NCBI GenBank assembly: GCA_964058805.1
Contig: CAXKVV010000114.1
Span: 1-64,000, forward strand
Source: Schoenoplectus triqueter
Lineage: Eukaryota > Streptophyta > Magnoliopsida > Poales > Cyperaceae
Reading direction: 5' to 3'
Length of the DNA stretch: 64,000 nucleotides
The notes below the pieces were generated by a model, which worked only from the letters and a program-made list of their open reading frames with translations, was not told the DNA's origin and did not search any database. A program made the translations under genes and the position numbers. Shown here in pieces: positions 35,701-46,099 of the stretch (position 1 is the stretch's first letter; each line of letters starts with the position of its first letter).

Positions 35701-36139
35701 TTGATATGTACAACTTATTGAGAAAGTTGGATTTACATTTTTAGAATTGAAAAATAAAAGCTGAACCATTTTTATTTCGAAATATTTATAAATGTTTGTG
35801 TGCTAGCTCAACTCTTATTTTATCATAACTTACACCACAATTAATAGTCTAAACAATAAGTTCGAAATATTTGATAAGTAAATAATAAACTCCATATAAG
35901 ATTTTTTTTTCAATTTGTTCTTATTTAATCGATAACAAATAGTATCTAGCGGAATGAAATCTCTACAGAAAAGACGTCTCTACTTAAATTTTAAAAAAAA
36001 ACAATATACAAGAATTCATACGAGTTACAATTGATTTTTCTAATTTTATTTTAGTAATTATACTTCCTTTGCTATAATTAAGTTCAAAATATTTCAAACA
36101 TATCACTTTTCTACACAATATATATATATATATATATAT
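32794..36139. other. Long AT-rich intergenic region, no gene seen
   Basis: After the 3' flank of the aquaporin, the sequence is AT-rich with many short poly-A and poly-T runs. The only notable feature is a G-rich run at 35418-35442. The plus-strand frame at 34914-35153 is low-complexity and unsupported. Confidence 0.45.
35418..35442 (+). other. G-rich run with quadruplex-type spacing
   Basis: Five G tracts of 4, 5, 3, 3 and 4 bases are separated by loops of 1 to 3 bases (GGGGTGAGGGGG, then AGGGAGGGAGGGG). This fits the usual four-tract quadruplex pattern. It stands alone in AT-rich DNA, with no gene adjacent. Confidence 0.6.
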
Positions 36140-36536
36140 TGAGTGATGCTATGGTGCTTTGCGAAGTAAAAAAAAAATTTGTGCTTCGCGTCCGTATCTC
36201 GAATTTAAAAGTTCAAACGGCCGATCCAAACCGTTGAGCATCATCTTCATATTGAAATATCCTTGGAGATCAAATTTTATATTTTTTGAATTTTTTTTGA
36301 TATTTTTTAGATGGATACAAAGTCGCTTGTTTTGGATGGTGCAGAAATCTTTAGATCAACAAACTTTGTACCCATCTAAAAAATATCAAAAAAATTCAAA
36401 AAAATATAAAATTTGATCTCCAAGGATATTTCAATATGAAGATGATGTTCAACAGTTTGGATCGGCCGTTTAAACTTTTAAATTCGAGATACGGACGCGA
36501 AGTACAAAAAAAATTTTGCTTCGCGAAGCATTACTC
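36140..36536. mobile_element. Near-perfect foldback element family C (GGTGCTTTGCGAAG ends)
   Basis: The left end GATGCTATGGTGCTTTGCGAAG and the right end CTTCGCGAAGCATTAC are complementary, and the arms of about 185 bp each match almost base for base, including CGCGTCCGTATCTCGAATTT and GATCTCCAAGGATATTTCAA. The loop is about 30 bp. (TA)n bounds both ends. The terminus resembles family B, but the arms are different. Arm similarity this high suggests a recent origin. Confidence 0.85.
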
Positions 36537-36539
36537 TAT

Positions 36540-39500
36540 ATATATTATCGCATTTTTTTAATGGATTGTAGTATCATATTTCTATGGCGGAGACACCAAG
36601 GGAAACTAATATTCTTCTCTGTCAATATCACGCTTCTTTCATTGCAAGCGCAAATTGTGCACTAGATAGCATTGTCACATTTTTCTGAAGATGTATACTC
36701 TCTACCAACTGACACACAAGATATATGTAGCATTGCAAAGTTTGGTAGCAAACAACCAAATTGCACTTCTTAAAATTTATCAAATCAGATGGTTCCTCTC
36801 TTCTTTTTCTTCCTAGGGAAAATCTTTGTACTTCTTTTATTTTTGTTAAACGAAATTTAGTAGGCAAACTACAAAATATATATATATATATGTATTAAAT
36901 TAAATCTGTCCCATAAGACACATTTTCAAGCTCACTTATAAATAAATTGCAAAAAACGAGACAATGAAACAACCCATGAACTTGGACATGTGCCACTAGA
37001 TACAACATAATTACAAGCTTATCTATCAATAAATAAGTACGAGACAAATACAAAAAAAAAAGGAAAAAAAAAGACACTATTCAAGAGAAGATATAGAGAA
37101 AATTAAGCAACGAGGCATACTTATCAACTAAGGCGAAGAATCAGGAGAAATTGATAACTTAGACATATCAACCGCCACATAACTACAATATACTCATGTG
37201 GACGATCTTGACAGGCAATGCCACTGGTACTATTTAATTAGTCCATATAAGCCTAGTGGGGCCAACATGGTACTCCTCACAGAAGTTTCCAGCACAGGTC
37301 TGCAATGAGACGCATTCGAATAACAAACAAATCATTCTGGCCACCGTACCATTTTGGCAAAACTAAGGATATGGTCGGTACCAGTTTATTGGAATTTTGC
37401 TCTCTTGCACAAACAATAGCTTAATTGAAGCTTAAAACTCGAAAAGAGTGATCATGATACAGGGGAGAATTGTCTCAGCAACGATATTTAACCTCATTTG
37501 GTTGCAGTTTTAGATTTCTTTTTTTTTATAAAAAGATGATTTTGTAGTGTTGTGTGGTTTAAATTTTAGAAAGATCAGTGTTAGCGTGTCTCTGCATCTG
37601 TAGCTTGAGCAGAAGAGATACCGCCGCATTGAATTCGCCTTGTCATATCATACTTCCATTTCACGCACATAATATGTCATTGATTTTAAGCGCGCAATTT
37701 TAGAAAGGTAACATAAAATCATTAGTACTAACTCTTTTCAAATACAGGGTTTATATTTACTGGAGCTAAGTTACAGTATGTTTTCACTTTGATCAAACAA
37801 AATTCATCCGTTGTAGGCTGATGCCAATACAGATGATCTGATTTTGAACTTGAAATAAGAATGTATTAGTAAATTTTCTAGATGCTAACATATGAGAAGC
37901 ATAAAATTATGAAATTGCACCTCCATATATAGGTAAAATGACAGGTACCTGATGTACAGTAGTCGATCGAGTGGAGGCTTTGGAATGCTTCTATAATTAA
38001 TTGTACACTCATCGATAATCAACTGACAACATGCTTCCTGGGGACTCATGTTCAGTACAACTTTTCATTCATCAGATTACTCTATGCTTTCTAGTTGAAT
38101 AGTTAACTTTTCTTCAGACATTTGTACAAATTTTAAACTGTGAAGCCTGTATTACAGAGTTGAACTATATTAGGTCTGGTACCATTCACTAAGAACCAGT
38201 ACCAGACTCACGTATACGGTCACAGCGATCCCCAGCTTGCACTAAGACCAATCCTGGACTTAATTTTGTCTTCGATACTAACTTAAAGGGACAGGAACCA
38301 ACAACTACCAACCCTTTCCCCTCCTAACCCAAGGATCAGTTTCCGCTGCCATATCATCTAGACTGCCCGTTTTAATTTAAATGTCTCAGATTTGACTAAT
38401 GGGGGGTGTTTTTTTTTGTATTTGTGGGTCTCACCACATAGAGACAATGGCAGCAAGCTGGCATTGCCAACTATACCAGCGGATGTAACCCCCCCCCCCC
38501 CCCCCCCCAACACACACACACACAAATATCTTAGTTATACAAATTCAATAGAATAGACTTTTACTGTTTCTTGCCAATACCAGTACATGCTGTTTTGTGC
38601 CGTCTCACTCAGGCACACCAAATTTCTGAACAACTGCTGTGGGGTATTTTGTCAATGTGAACTTCATGATATATTTTATTCATAACGCGTTGCATATTGA
38701 ACAATCATCTGGCCCCCTCAAGTCTAAGTCATAAATTTCCCTTATTATGCTCCGATACATAGTTGCTTTCTTTCATTTTCCCTCTACCTCCTTCCACATT
38801 ATGGTCCCGTTTACAATTCTATTTTATATTTTTAACAATAACATTGAAATCACAAAAAGAAGAAAAAAAGGAAAAATAATGAAATCTCCACAAATTGTTA
38901 CAAAAAGTACCAAAGAAGGACTTCAAATCTAGCTGTTTTCTTTAATTAAATTTACCAAGAAATGGGTTTCTTAGTTGTTATAGATATCAAATCATATTAC
39001 AAAAAATGAACAAATAAAACAATGTTGTGTATCTCAATTGCTAATTCCTGCTCAGAGTATGATTAAACAACAGTTAAAACCTCACAGTAGATGAAAAGGA
39101 ACCTGTAATAATGTTATACACTTTGCATTACCCAAAAAGGAAATAGACTTATATAGTGAAATTAGTGAATTATACTTTTCTCACAGTAAAAAAAATAGTG
39201 AAATCAGCTGGTAAGTTGAAACAAATAAAATTGAGCTTTCAAGTGGAAGTGCATTCCCTATAGGTTTACTGCATGGTTGGACCCTATTTAGGAGCTGTAG
39301 GTTTCTAGAGAGGGCTAATTAGCTGTCACATTTATGTAGATGGTCCCTGATTGAAGCGGTCAAACCGTCAGACAGCCCAAAAAAAAAAAGGTTTCCATTA
39401 TCCAAGTTTAATTCGTTTCTGCTAGCAAAAAAATAAAAATAAAAATAATGAAAATTTGGGCTTGCAAATAAAGTTCTGTCCAAAAGCCTTAAAATCTCAG

Positions 39501-39755
39501 ACGATAATTCACCAAATTATGATCCGCCAAATTCAGCATACAGATTTTTTGTGTCTGAGAAAGGGCCAATCTCATGGACCCGTTATACACTTGCATATAT
39601 ATGATACTATTACTGTGCTTTTACAACATGAAAAGAAAATGCAACCTTATATGCCATCTTTTGGGCCGAGAAGTTAAGTTATAAATTGTATTTTCAATTA
39701 GGTTTTTGGAACATTACCTTTTTTTTAGTGCTTTTTGTTGAGGTGGGACTATGCT
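36540..39755. other. Intergenic DNA, no gene supported
   Basis: Composition is slightly less AT-rich at 37100-38400. The minus-strand frames at 36628-36867 (79 residues) and 36895-37077 match nothing I know. Inspection on both strands gave no exon with recognisable domains and no tRNA. Confidence 0.4.
38490..38524. repeat. (C)n followed by (CA)n microsatellite
   Basis: A run of about 20 C is followed by AACACACACACACACAAA. The exact C count may be affected by sequencing. Confidence 0.85.
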
Positions 39756-40123
39756 TAGGGTTGTCAACGAATTTCGTTTCGATCGTGTTTCGTTTCGTTT
39801 CATAGTAACGAAACGGTTAACGAAATGAATTTTTATTTCGTTTATTAAATGAAACGGTTAACAAAATAATTTTTTATTTCGTGCAAATAACAAAACTGTT
39901 AACGAAACGATATTTTTCATTTCATTAAGAGTATTTCAGTGTAAAATACACAAAATTTCGTGTTTCGTTCCATTTCGTGATAAACGAAACGGTTAACGAA
40001 ATGATTTTCTGTTTTGTTTATTAAACGAAACGGTTAACGAAATTATTTTCTGTTTCGTTTATTAAATGAAACGGTTGACGAAACGGCACTGTTTCGACAC
40101 CGTTTCAGCCGTTTGACACCCCT
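39756..40123. mobile_element. Small transposon of AACGAAACGGTTAACG units with TAGGG(T/G)TGTCAA ends
   Basis: The left end TAGGGTTGTCAACGAA and the right end TTTGACACCCCT are complementary. The word ATGCT flanks both sides (39751-39755 and 40124-40128). The inside is a degenerate tandem of GAAACGGTTAACGAAAT and CGTTTATTAAACGAAACGG words, about six copies. The termini fit a hAT-like MITE, though only five flanking bases match rather than eight. Confidence 0.65.
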
Positions 40124-40129
40124 ATGCTG

Positions 40130-41505
40130 ATTGTTCCCTCACAATCTTTCTTTTTCACTAATTACCCGTTTGAATTCTTTCATTTTTTTTTCAATTCCTC
40201 TTCGTCTTTTTTTTCACTATGTCATTTCAAAGGAACTGAATCTTCCATTTTTCTTAAGAACATCTTAATTTAATTTTCTTGTAAGATTTTTTTTCCTTTT
40301 CGTAGAGGCTTTGAACTCTATATTTTTTTTAAAAAAAATATATATCCTATCCCTTTTATTTTTAGGAATGTTAGGAGTGTCAACCAATGTGATACAACAT
40401 GCCTATTTTTTTGTTCTTGTCCATTTGTTAGGTGAGCCCAACGTTAGATCGATCGGTTTATAGGAAATAAGGAATTTATTAATACAAAAAAGTGTGTCCT
40501 GCCTTTTTTCTTATAAAAAATATGACCCATAACGATATGTTCGATGATGGGCGGTGGGCCTCTATTTTCTCATTTGATAATATTAACAATAAGAACATTT
40601 ATATTTGTGTAGACTGTCAAAAATAAATTTATATATCATGTCATCAATTAACAATTTATTTTAAGAGTGACATCCCTAAATAGAACGAAATTGTTAAAAT
40701 AACACTTTCGTAATAATTTTTTGTTTATTCGCTGATGTGGCTTGTCAAATGAATTGTTAAATTTAGACAATTATCTAATTTTGTTTAGTCTCTGTATCCC
40801 TAAAATTTAAATGACAATTATCAAATGAGATTTGACAATCAATTTAACAATAGAATGCGGATGCTCTAATGTTTTGCTTTTTCTTTCTCTTTTCTTATTT
40901 TACTTTCTATTATAATTTGAGTCTCGAGGAATGAATGAAAGTAATTGCAGTGATTCTTGTTATTTTACAATAATGTTACATTTCTATACAGCTGGCTTGG
41001 CTCATTAGCCGTTGGTGATTTTCTATTTTGTCTAAATATAAATTGATACAGACAGTATAATCTAATGGCTTGATTATTTCTATATTAAAGACTAATGGTT
41101 AGTTGAATGACATTTTATCAATGATGAAATATCTATGGTATCATAGATAATTCATTCTTTTTCTTCAACACTTTTGTATATAAGAAAATGGAGATGATGA
41201 TAAGATAACGGGAAAGGGGGCTTCTGATGCCCATCGGATCAGAAAAATGGTTTAATGGGTACATCCGTCGTTCAATCATATTAAGATTTATACTTCCATT
41301 TTAACCAGTTGTTTTGACAGTCGTGTGAATCATAAGATTTGAAGTTCCAATGGTTCAAACCATCCATCAAATCAACTTTGATCCGATGGATATCTAACCT
41401 CCTCTGCTCCCTAAGATAACATCTTATAAGAAAAAGAGCACAATCAGAATTCAGAACTGGAAGTCTGGAACTCTAAACCATGTATTTGTTTATTGCGGTG
41501 AATTG
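40130..41505. other. Intergenic DNA, nothing recognised
   Basis: AT-rich with scattered poly-T runs. Around 40640-40860 there are inverted words (TCAATTAACAATTTATT, GACAATCAATTTAACAAT) that may be a decayed foldback. No gene. Confidence 0.4.
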
Positions 41506-41509
41506 TGAA

Positions 41510-41850
41510 TGGGAGGGATCAATGATCTTCAAATAAATACGAAAAAATCTCTTAAAAATAAAAAAAATTATAGATATGTTCTTTCATTTATAGATTGATG
41601 GTGATTCAAATTTCATATAATTTTATTATTGTTTGATAGTCCATCAAAAATTGTTAAATTAGAACCGTTATAAAATGCATAACATTTTGATGATCTTTAA
41701 TGAACTAACAAATAATAATGAAATTATATGAAATTTTAATCACTATCAATTTATGAATAGAAAAATATATATATGAGTTTTTTTATATTTATTTAAAAAT
41801 TATTGTCAATGTTATGAAGATAATTCAGATCTCATTCCATTATAAATTGT
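41510..41850. mobile_element. Foldback element family I, copy 1
   Basis: Arms AATACGAAAAAATCTCTTAAAAA / ATTATATGAAATTTTAATCAC meet around a centre of TTTGATAGTCCATCAAAAATTG and CATTTTGATGATC. The same layout is found at 42680-43010, which has TTTGATTGTTCATTTAAGACC and GGACTATCAAATGATAATG. The arms are imperfect. Confidence 0.6.
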
Positions 41851-41889
41851 CATAACTTTTTCGATATATCTTTTTTTTTTCCTACAGTT

Positions 41890-42075
41890 TTCCAACCACT
41901 CTTTCATTTCATTTAAGTTATTTATAGGGTATAACTTAAATGAAATGAAATTATTTATAGGGTATAACTTAAATTGACCACTCTTTCATTTCATTTCATT
42001 TAAGTTATAACTCAAATGAAATCACTATCAACCACTCTTTCATTTCATTTCATTTAAGTTATACCCTATAAATAA
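41890..42075. repeat. Cluster of direct and inverted copies of CATTTCATTTAAGTTATA
   Basis: ACTCTTTCATTTCATTT occurs three times in direct orientation; TAACTTAAATGAAATGAAAT, its inverse, is interleaved; TTATTTATAGGGTATAACTT occurs twice directly and once inverted at the right end. The whole can fold into several alternative hairpins. Confidence 0.75.
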
Positions 42076-42369
42076 TCTGGAAGGCTGGGGTCAATTTTCA
42101 AACCTCCATCCCTCTGGAGTCTGGACTATGAGCCTTTCAATTTGATTGAGATTTTAGTAACCCCTCAGATCAACAGCTGAGAAGCTTCCACCTCCCCATG
42201 ATTTGTTGGGCATTGTGAATGGTGCGTTCCAGTGTGCAGCGAGTTACCATTGAATCTAAATGGGCTGGGAAAGGAAGAACATACAATAGAAAATATATGA
42301 ATTGACAAAAGAAAACTTGATTGCATTGCAGTCTGCACCCGCCGCACGGTGAGCCCAAAGCAGCATGTG

Positions 42370-42625
42370 CCACTTGATCTAAATAAAATAATAAATATTT
42401 ATTAATTATTTTTATATATATTTACGTAATTTAATATTAATTAATATATAATTAATCTCAATTAGTAAATATATATTTTTTTATTAGTATTAAATTATTA
42501 AATAAAAATTATAAAAAATCATAATTAAATGGATCGGTGACGGATCAAAAAATCTTAACTCATACCTGACCTATTTATTCTCGGTCATTTTATGTCGGAT
42601 AGGATTAAGTTTTGACATCTATGCA
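42370..42625. repeat. TCGGAT-type repeat fragment
   Basis: ATTAATTAATATATAATTAATC and TTAGTATTAAATTATT match the AT core of the element at 17786, and GGATCGGTGACGGATCAAAAAATC is followed by ATGTCGGATAGGATTAAG and TTTTGACATC. It is a reverse-oriented, truncated copy. Confidence 0.5.
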
Positions 42626-42679
42626 AAACTATAAGAATTTGACAGAAAAATCTTATTTTGCCTCTATGCACGATACAAA

Positions 42680-43010
42680 GGACGGACTCTTTGATAATCA
42701 ATTTTTAAATAAATATGAAAAAAAATTGAAAATAAAAAATAGTTTATAAATATATTTTTTAGATATTATTTTTAATTTTATATAATTTTATTATCATTTG
42801 ATTGTTCATTTAAGACCATTAAATTAAAATCATTATAAATTACATAAGATTTTTAATGGACTATCAAATGATAATGAAATTGAATGAGATTTAAAACACT
42901 ATCAATAAGTTAAAGAATATTTTTATAATATTTTAAGTTTTAAGTTTTTTAAATATTTATTTAAAAATTCATTGTTAGATCGTCAAAATAACTCATTGTC
43001 AAGGATCTAA
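42680..43010. mobile_element. Foldback element family I, copy 2
   Basis: Arms GATAATCAATTTTTAAATAAATATG and CATTTAAAAATTCATTGTTAG-type words are complementary, with a central hairpin like that of copy 1. The interior has no coding capacity. Confidence 0.6.
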
Positions 43011-43019
43011 CAAATTTTT

Positions 43020-43737
43020 TTTTCTTTTAGAAAAAAAAAATCAAGAGTGCAGGCCTTGGTAAAAATTAAGAAGTTATATCAATACTAGAATTAAAAAAAA
43101 ACATTCTAGTTACAGAAAGCGAGATGTATGACGCAATCCGAAAAGGGATTATTATACTGTTATAATCAATGTCATCTGCTATACCGAATTGTATTTTTCA
43201 GGTTAAATAAATCATTTTTTATGTTAATAATTTATTTTATAACTTATATATATATATATTATCATTGTTATTGGATTTAAATAAATTATGGTTTAAATAG
43301 TGATATTTAAGTTGAATCTCCATCTTACTCCTTATTAAGCATGTAACTATTATGATCCTACAATGATTAGGATTAATTAATTTTTAAAGAAAATATGAAT
43401 CATTAGATTATTAGAGATTTTCTGTGATGTGATAAATTATAACAAGAATATTGAAGTCTTTGTTAAATTCATAACACATACACTACATTTAAAAGTTATA
43501 CACATTATGATATATTTTTCCTAAAAGACATCATTTTATTGAAGAATTTATCAATTTTAAAATTTAATTATATATTTTTAAAAAAGCTATGATTACTGCA
43601 TAAAAATAATTGATTAATTGTATTTATTTCTTGCTTTATCTATTATCGTATTTTATATCGAAATAGAATGTCATTTTTAGATTTTAATGTAAAAAAAATT
43701 ACAATACAAAAATCACCCGTAAAAAACAAACAATATA
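43020..43737. other. Intergenic DNA, nothing recognised
   Basis: AT-rich DNA with no recognisable frame or bounded repeat. Confidence 0.4.
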
Positions 43738-43746
43738 TTAGTATTA

Positions 43747-44451
43747 GGCAGAATTGTGTATATACCTCTCAATATATTTCAATTTGAATATTTACCCCTT
43801 CAAACTTGAAAATTAGATATTTATTCCTTAAAATGTTAAAATCTTGGATATTTACCCATAACTATTATTATTCTCATAGAAATTAAATTATAATTAATTA
43901 AAATTATAATATGATAAAAATATTCTTCCTTTTATTTCTGTTATTTACTTAAATCTACAATAGTCTTTTTAAATAGTCTTGTCCTTTATTTCTCATGAAT
44001 TTCACGAGCTCAAAATGGGTAATTAGCAACCTTCGACACAAACATTAGCCTCCCTGAAAGACTGATTAAGCTCCAGCAACCTTCCGAAGACACATATAAC
44101 TGGATCTTCTAGATCTTGACTATGAAGAAAAATATATGTGTTTGTTGAGAGTTTCAGATTTGAGAGTTGGAGAAAAATAAAATTTGAAATTTGTCCTATT
44201 CAATTGATCAAATGGTAAAGATAAATTAATGCTTCTTAATTTGTTAGCTCTCAGCAAAATATTGACTGATTGCGGGATATTTTATCTTTTTATAAATTTA
44301 ATTAATTATAAATTTAATTTTTTTGAGAATAATAGTAATTTTGGGTAAATATATAAGATTTTGATATTTTGAAGGATAAATATCCAATTTTTAAGTTTGA
44401 AAGGGTAAATATCCAAATTGAAATATGTTAGGGTATATACCCAATTTTGCC
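43747..44451. mobile_element. MULE-type element with long inverted ends and 9-bp duplication; possible Pack-MULE
   Basis: The left end GGCAGAATTGTGTATATACC and the right end GGTATATACCCAATTTTGCC are complementary, and the arms run about 150 bases, with AAATATCCAATTTTTAAG and complement inside. The element is flanked on both sides by TTAGTATTA (43738-43746 and 44452-44460), a perfect 9-bp duplication of the MULE kind. The middle, about 43985-44240, is different in composition from the arms and not repeated in this window; it could be a captured piece of host gene. I see no transposase and no recognisable protein in it. Confidence 0.8.
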
Positions 44452-44460
44452 TTAGTATTA

Positions 44461-45990
44461 TAAGTAGTGTATACCAGCACCAAGTAATAATCATGACCAT
44501 ATCGATATTATTTAGAGCAATGAGAACAACTGTAAGTTTTTTAAGCATTTATATTTGTGCCCAACCCAGGTATGTTTACTAGCGAATTCGCTTTAAAGGT
44601 TATGTTTTGTTGTACGAATATAAATACTTTCAGTTCCTATGACATAATGACTTGAAGTTAGTTATACATCCATCCAAACTACTTGTATGATTCAATGTTT
44701 TTAACAGTAAACTAGATTTTTAACATATTCTTCTTGCAAACAATTGAAAATTGCATTTATTATTTAAGACTTCAGTTTAATATTTGTGAACGCATAATAA
44801 TTTTGATGAATGTACGGATATTGTTGAATATTACTTGTATAGTAACTCGATATTAGTGTTTTCTATATAATTTTTTATTGTGATAACCATTACAATTCAC
44901 AAAAATATAGTTTGATTCAATTTGTTTAATTTGTCATTTTATTTGATAGGAGATTCTTCTATAGATCGAAGTAATTTTAGGTCATTCAATTTGGGTATTG
45001 GAAAGATAATTTGTTTTGGTGTGATTAATTAAAGATGGAAGGTTGATGAATTAAAATCACTATTGTTGATTAATAAATTAACGGTAGTCTTTTCAATTCA
45101 TAGCATAATTAGCCTTATTTAATATATGCATTTCGGAGCAATTAAACTAATATTTTCCATTGTCTTAACCAGAAGAGGCGCTGCTGTTTCTGGCGCTCTC
45201 CATTTTTAATTGTTTACTCTAACATATACAAATTAGCATCTCAACAAATTTGAAATTAAAAATAATAAGCAAGAAAATAAAATTTTACTGAAAATGGTGA
45301 TAATTTCCAATTAAAGATATATATTCGACGTATAAAATTTGATCAAAAGGAATCGAAATTAACAGGCGAATGCCCTGATTAATTAGGTACACTTACACAT
45401 TCGCTGCGTTGGCAATTTGTATGTCACTTCTCCAGTTGCAATAGAGAGCACATTTTTTAGGATACCTGACTTGTGGATTAGCAATTTACAAGTGGCGTTG
45501 TTGTCTGAAAGTCAGGACTCGCCACTGGCGCAAAATCTGACCCCACCCCCACAAATCCGTTGCGATCGAATTCTGTTTTTAAATGTTTAACTAATTTCAT
45601 TGATTTGATTCTATTAAAAATTAAATAATTTATAATTCAATTGAAATTAATTTAAAATGGAAAAGAATTAAAATATAAATTAGTGTGATAGAATTTCATC
45701 CAATCTTATTTCATTCAAAAATTCAAATATATGGGCAACTATTATCTTCTGGAGGGGTTTTTTATGGAGAGTTTTTAAAGATTAATTTGAATGATTTGTT
45801 TTAATTATAATCATCGTGAAAAAATCTAAATATAAATTTTAATGTACTAAGAATTTATTATTATTAAATCAGGTCTCTAATCAAATGAATCACATAAAAA
45901 ATACGAGCAAAAAAAAAACTATCGAGAGATGTCGTATATCCCAACATTACCACCTCCACTCGCCACAATGATGTGTAATAAATATTGTTG
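44461..45990. other. Intergenic DNA before the P450 gene
   Basis: No gene is supported. A patch at 45395-45560 is richer in G+C (GTGGCGTTG, CGCCACTGGCGC) and may be another transposon remnant. The P450 promoter lies at the right end. Confidence 0.4.
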
Positions 45991-45993
45991 TAC

Positions 45994-46000
45994 TATAAAA
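45994..46000 (+). promoter_or_regulatory. Probable TATA box of the P450 gene
   Basis: TACTATAAAAGG contains a good TATA box about 100 bases before the ATG at 46100, leaving room for a 60-75 base leader. No other candidate in the preceding 200 bases is as good. Confidence 0.55.
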
Positions 46001-46099
46001 GGTTTGTGTCGTGAGAAAGTTTGGATAAATTTCATGACCATACCAACATAATTTATACTCCTCTAATTGGTCTCTGATTCTCAACAACTTCCCAAATAA

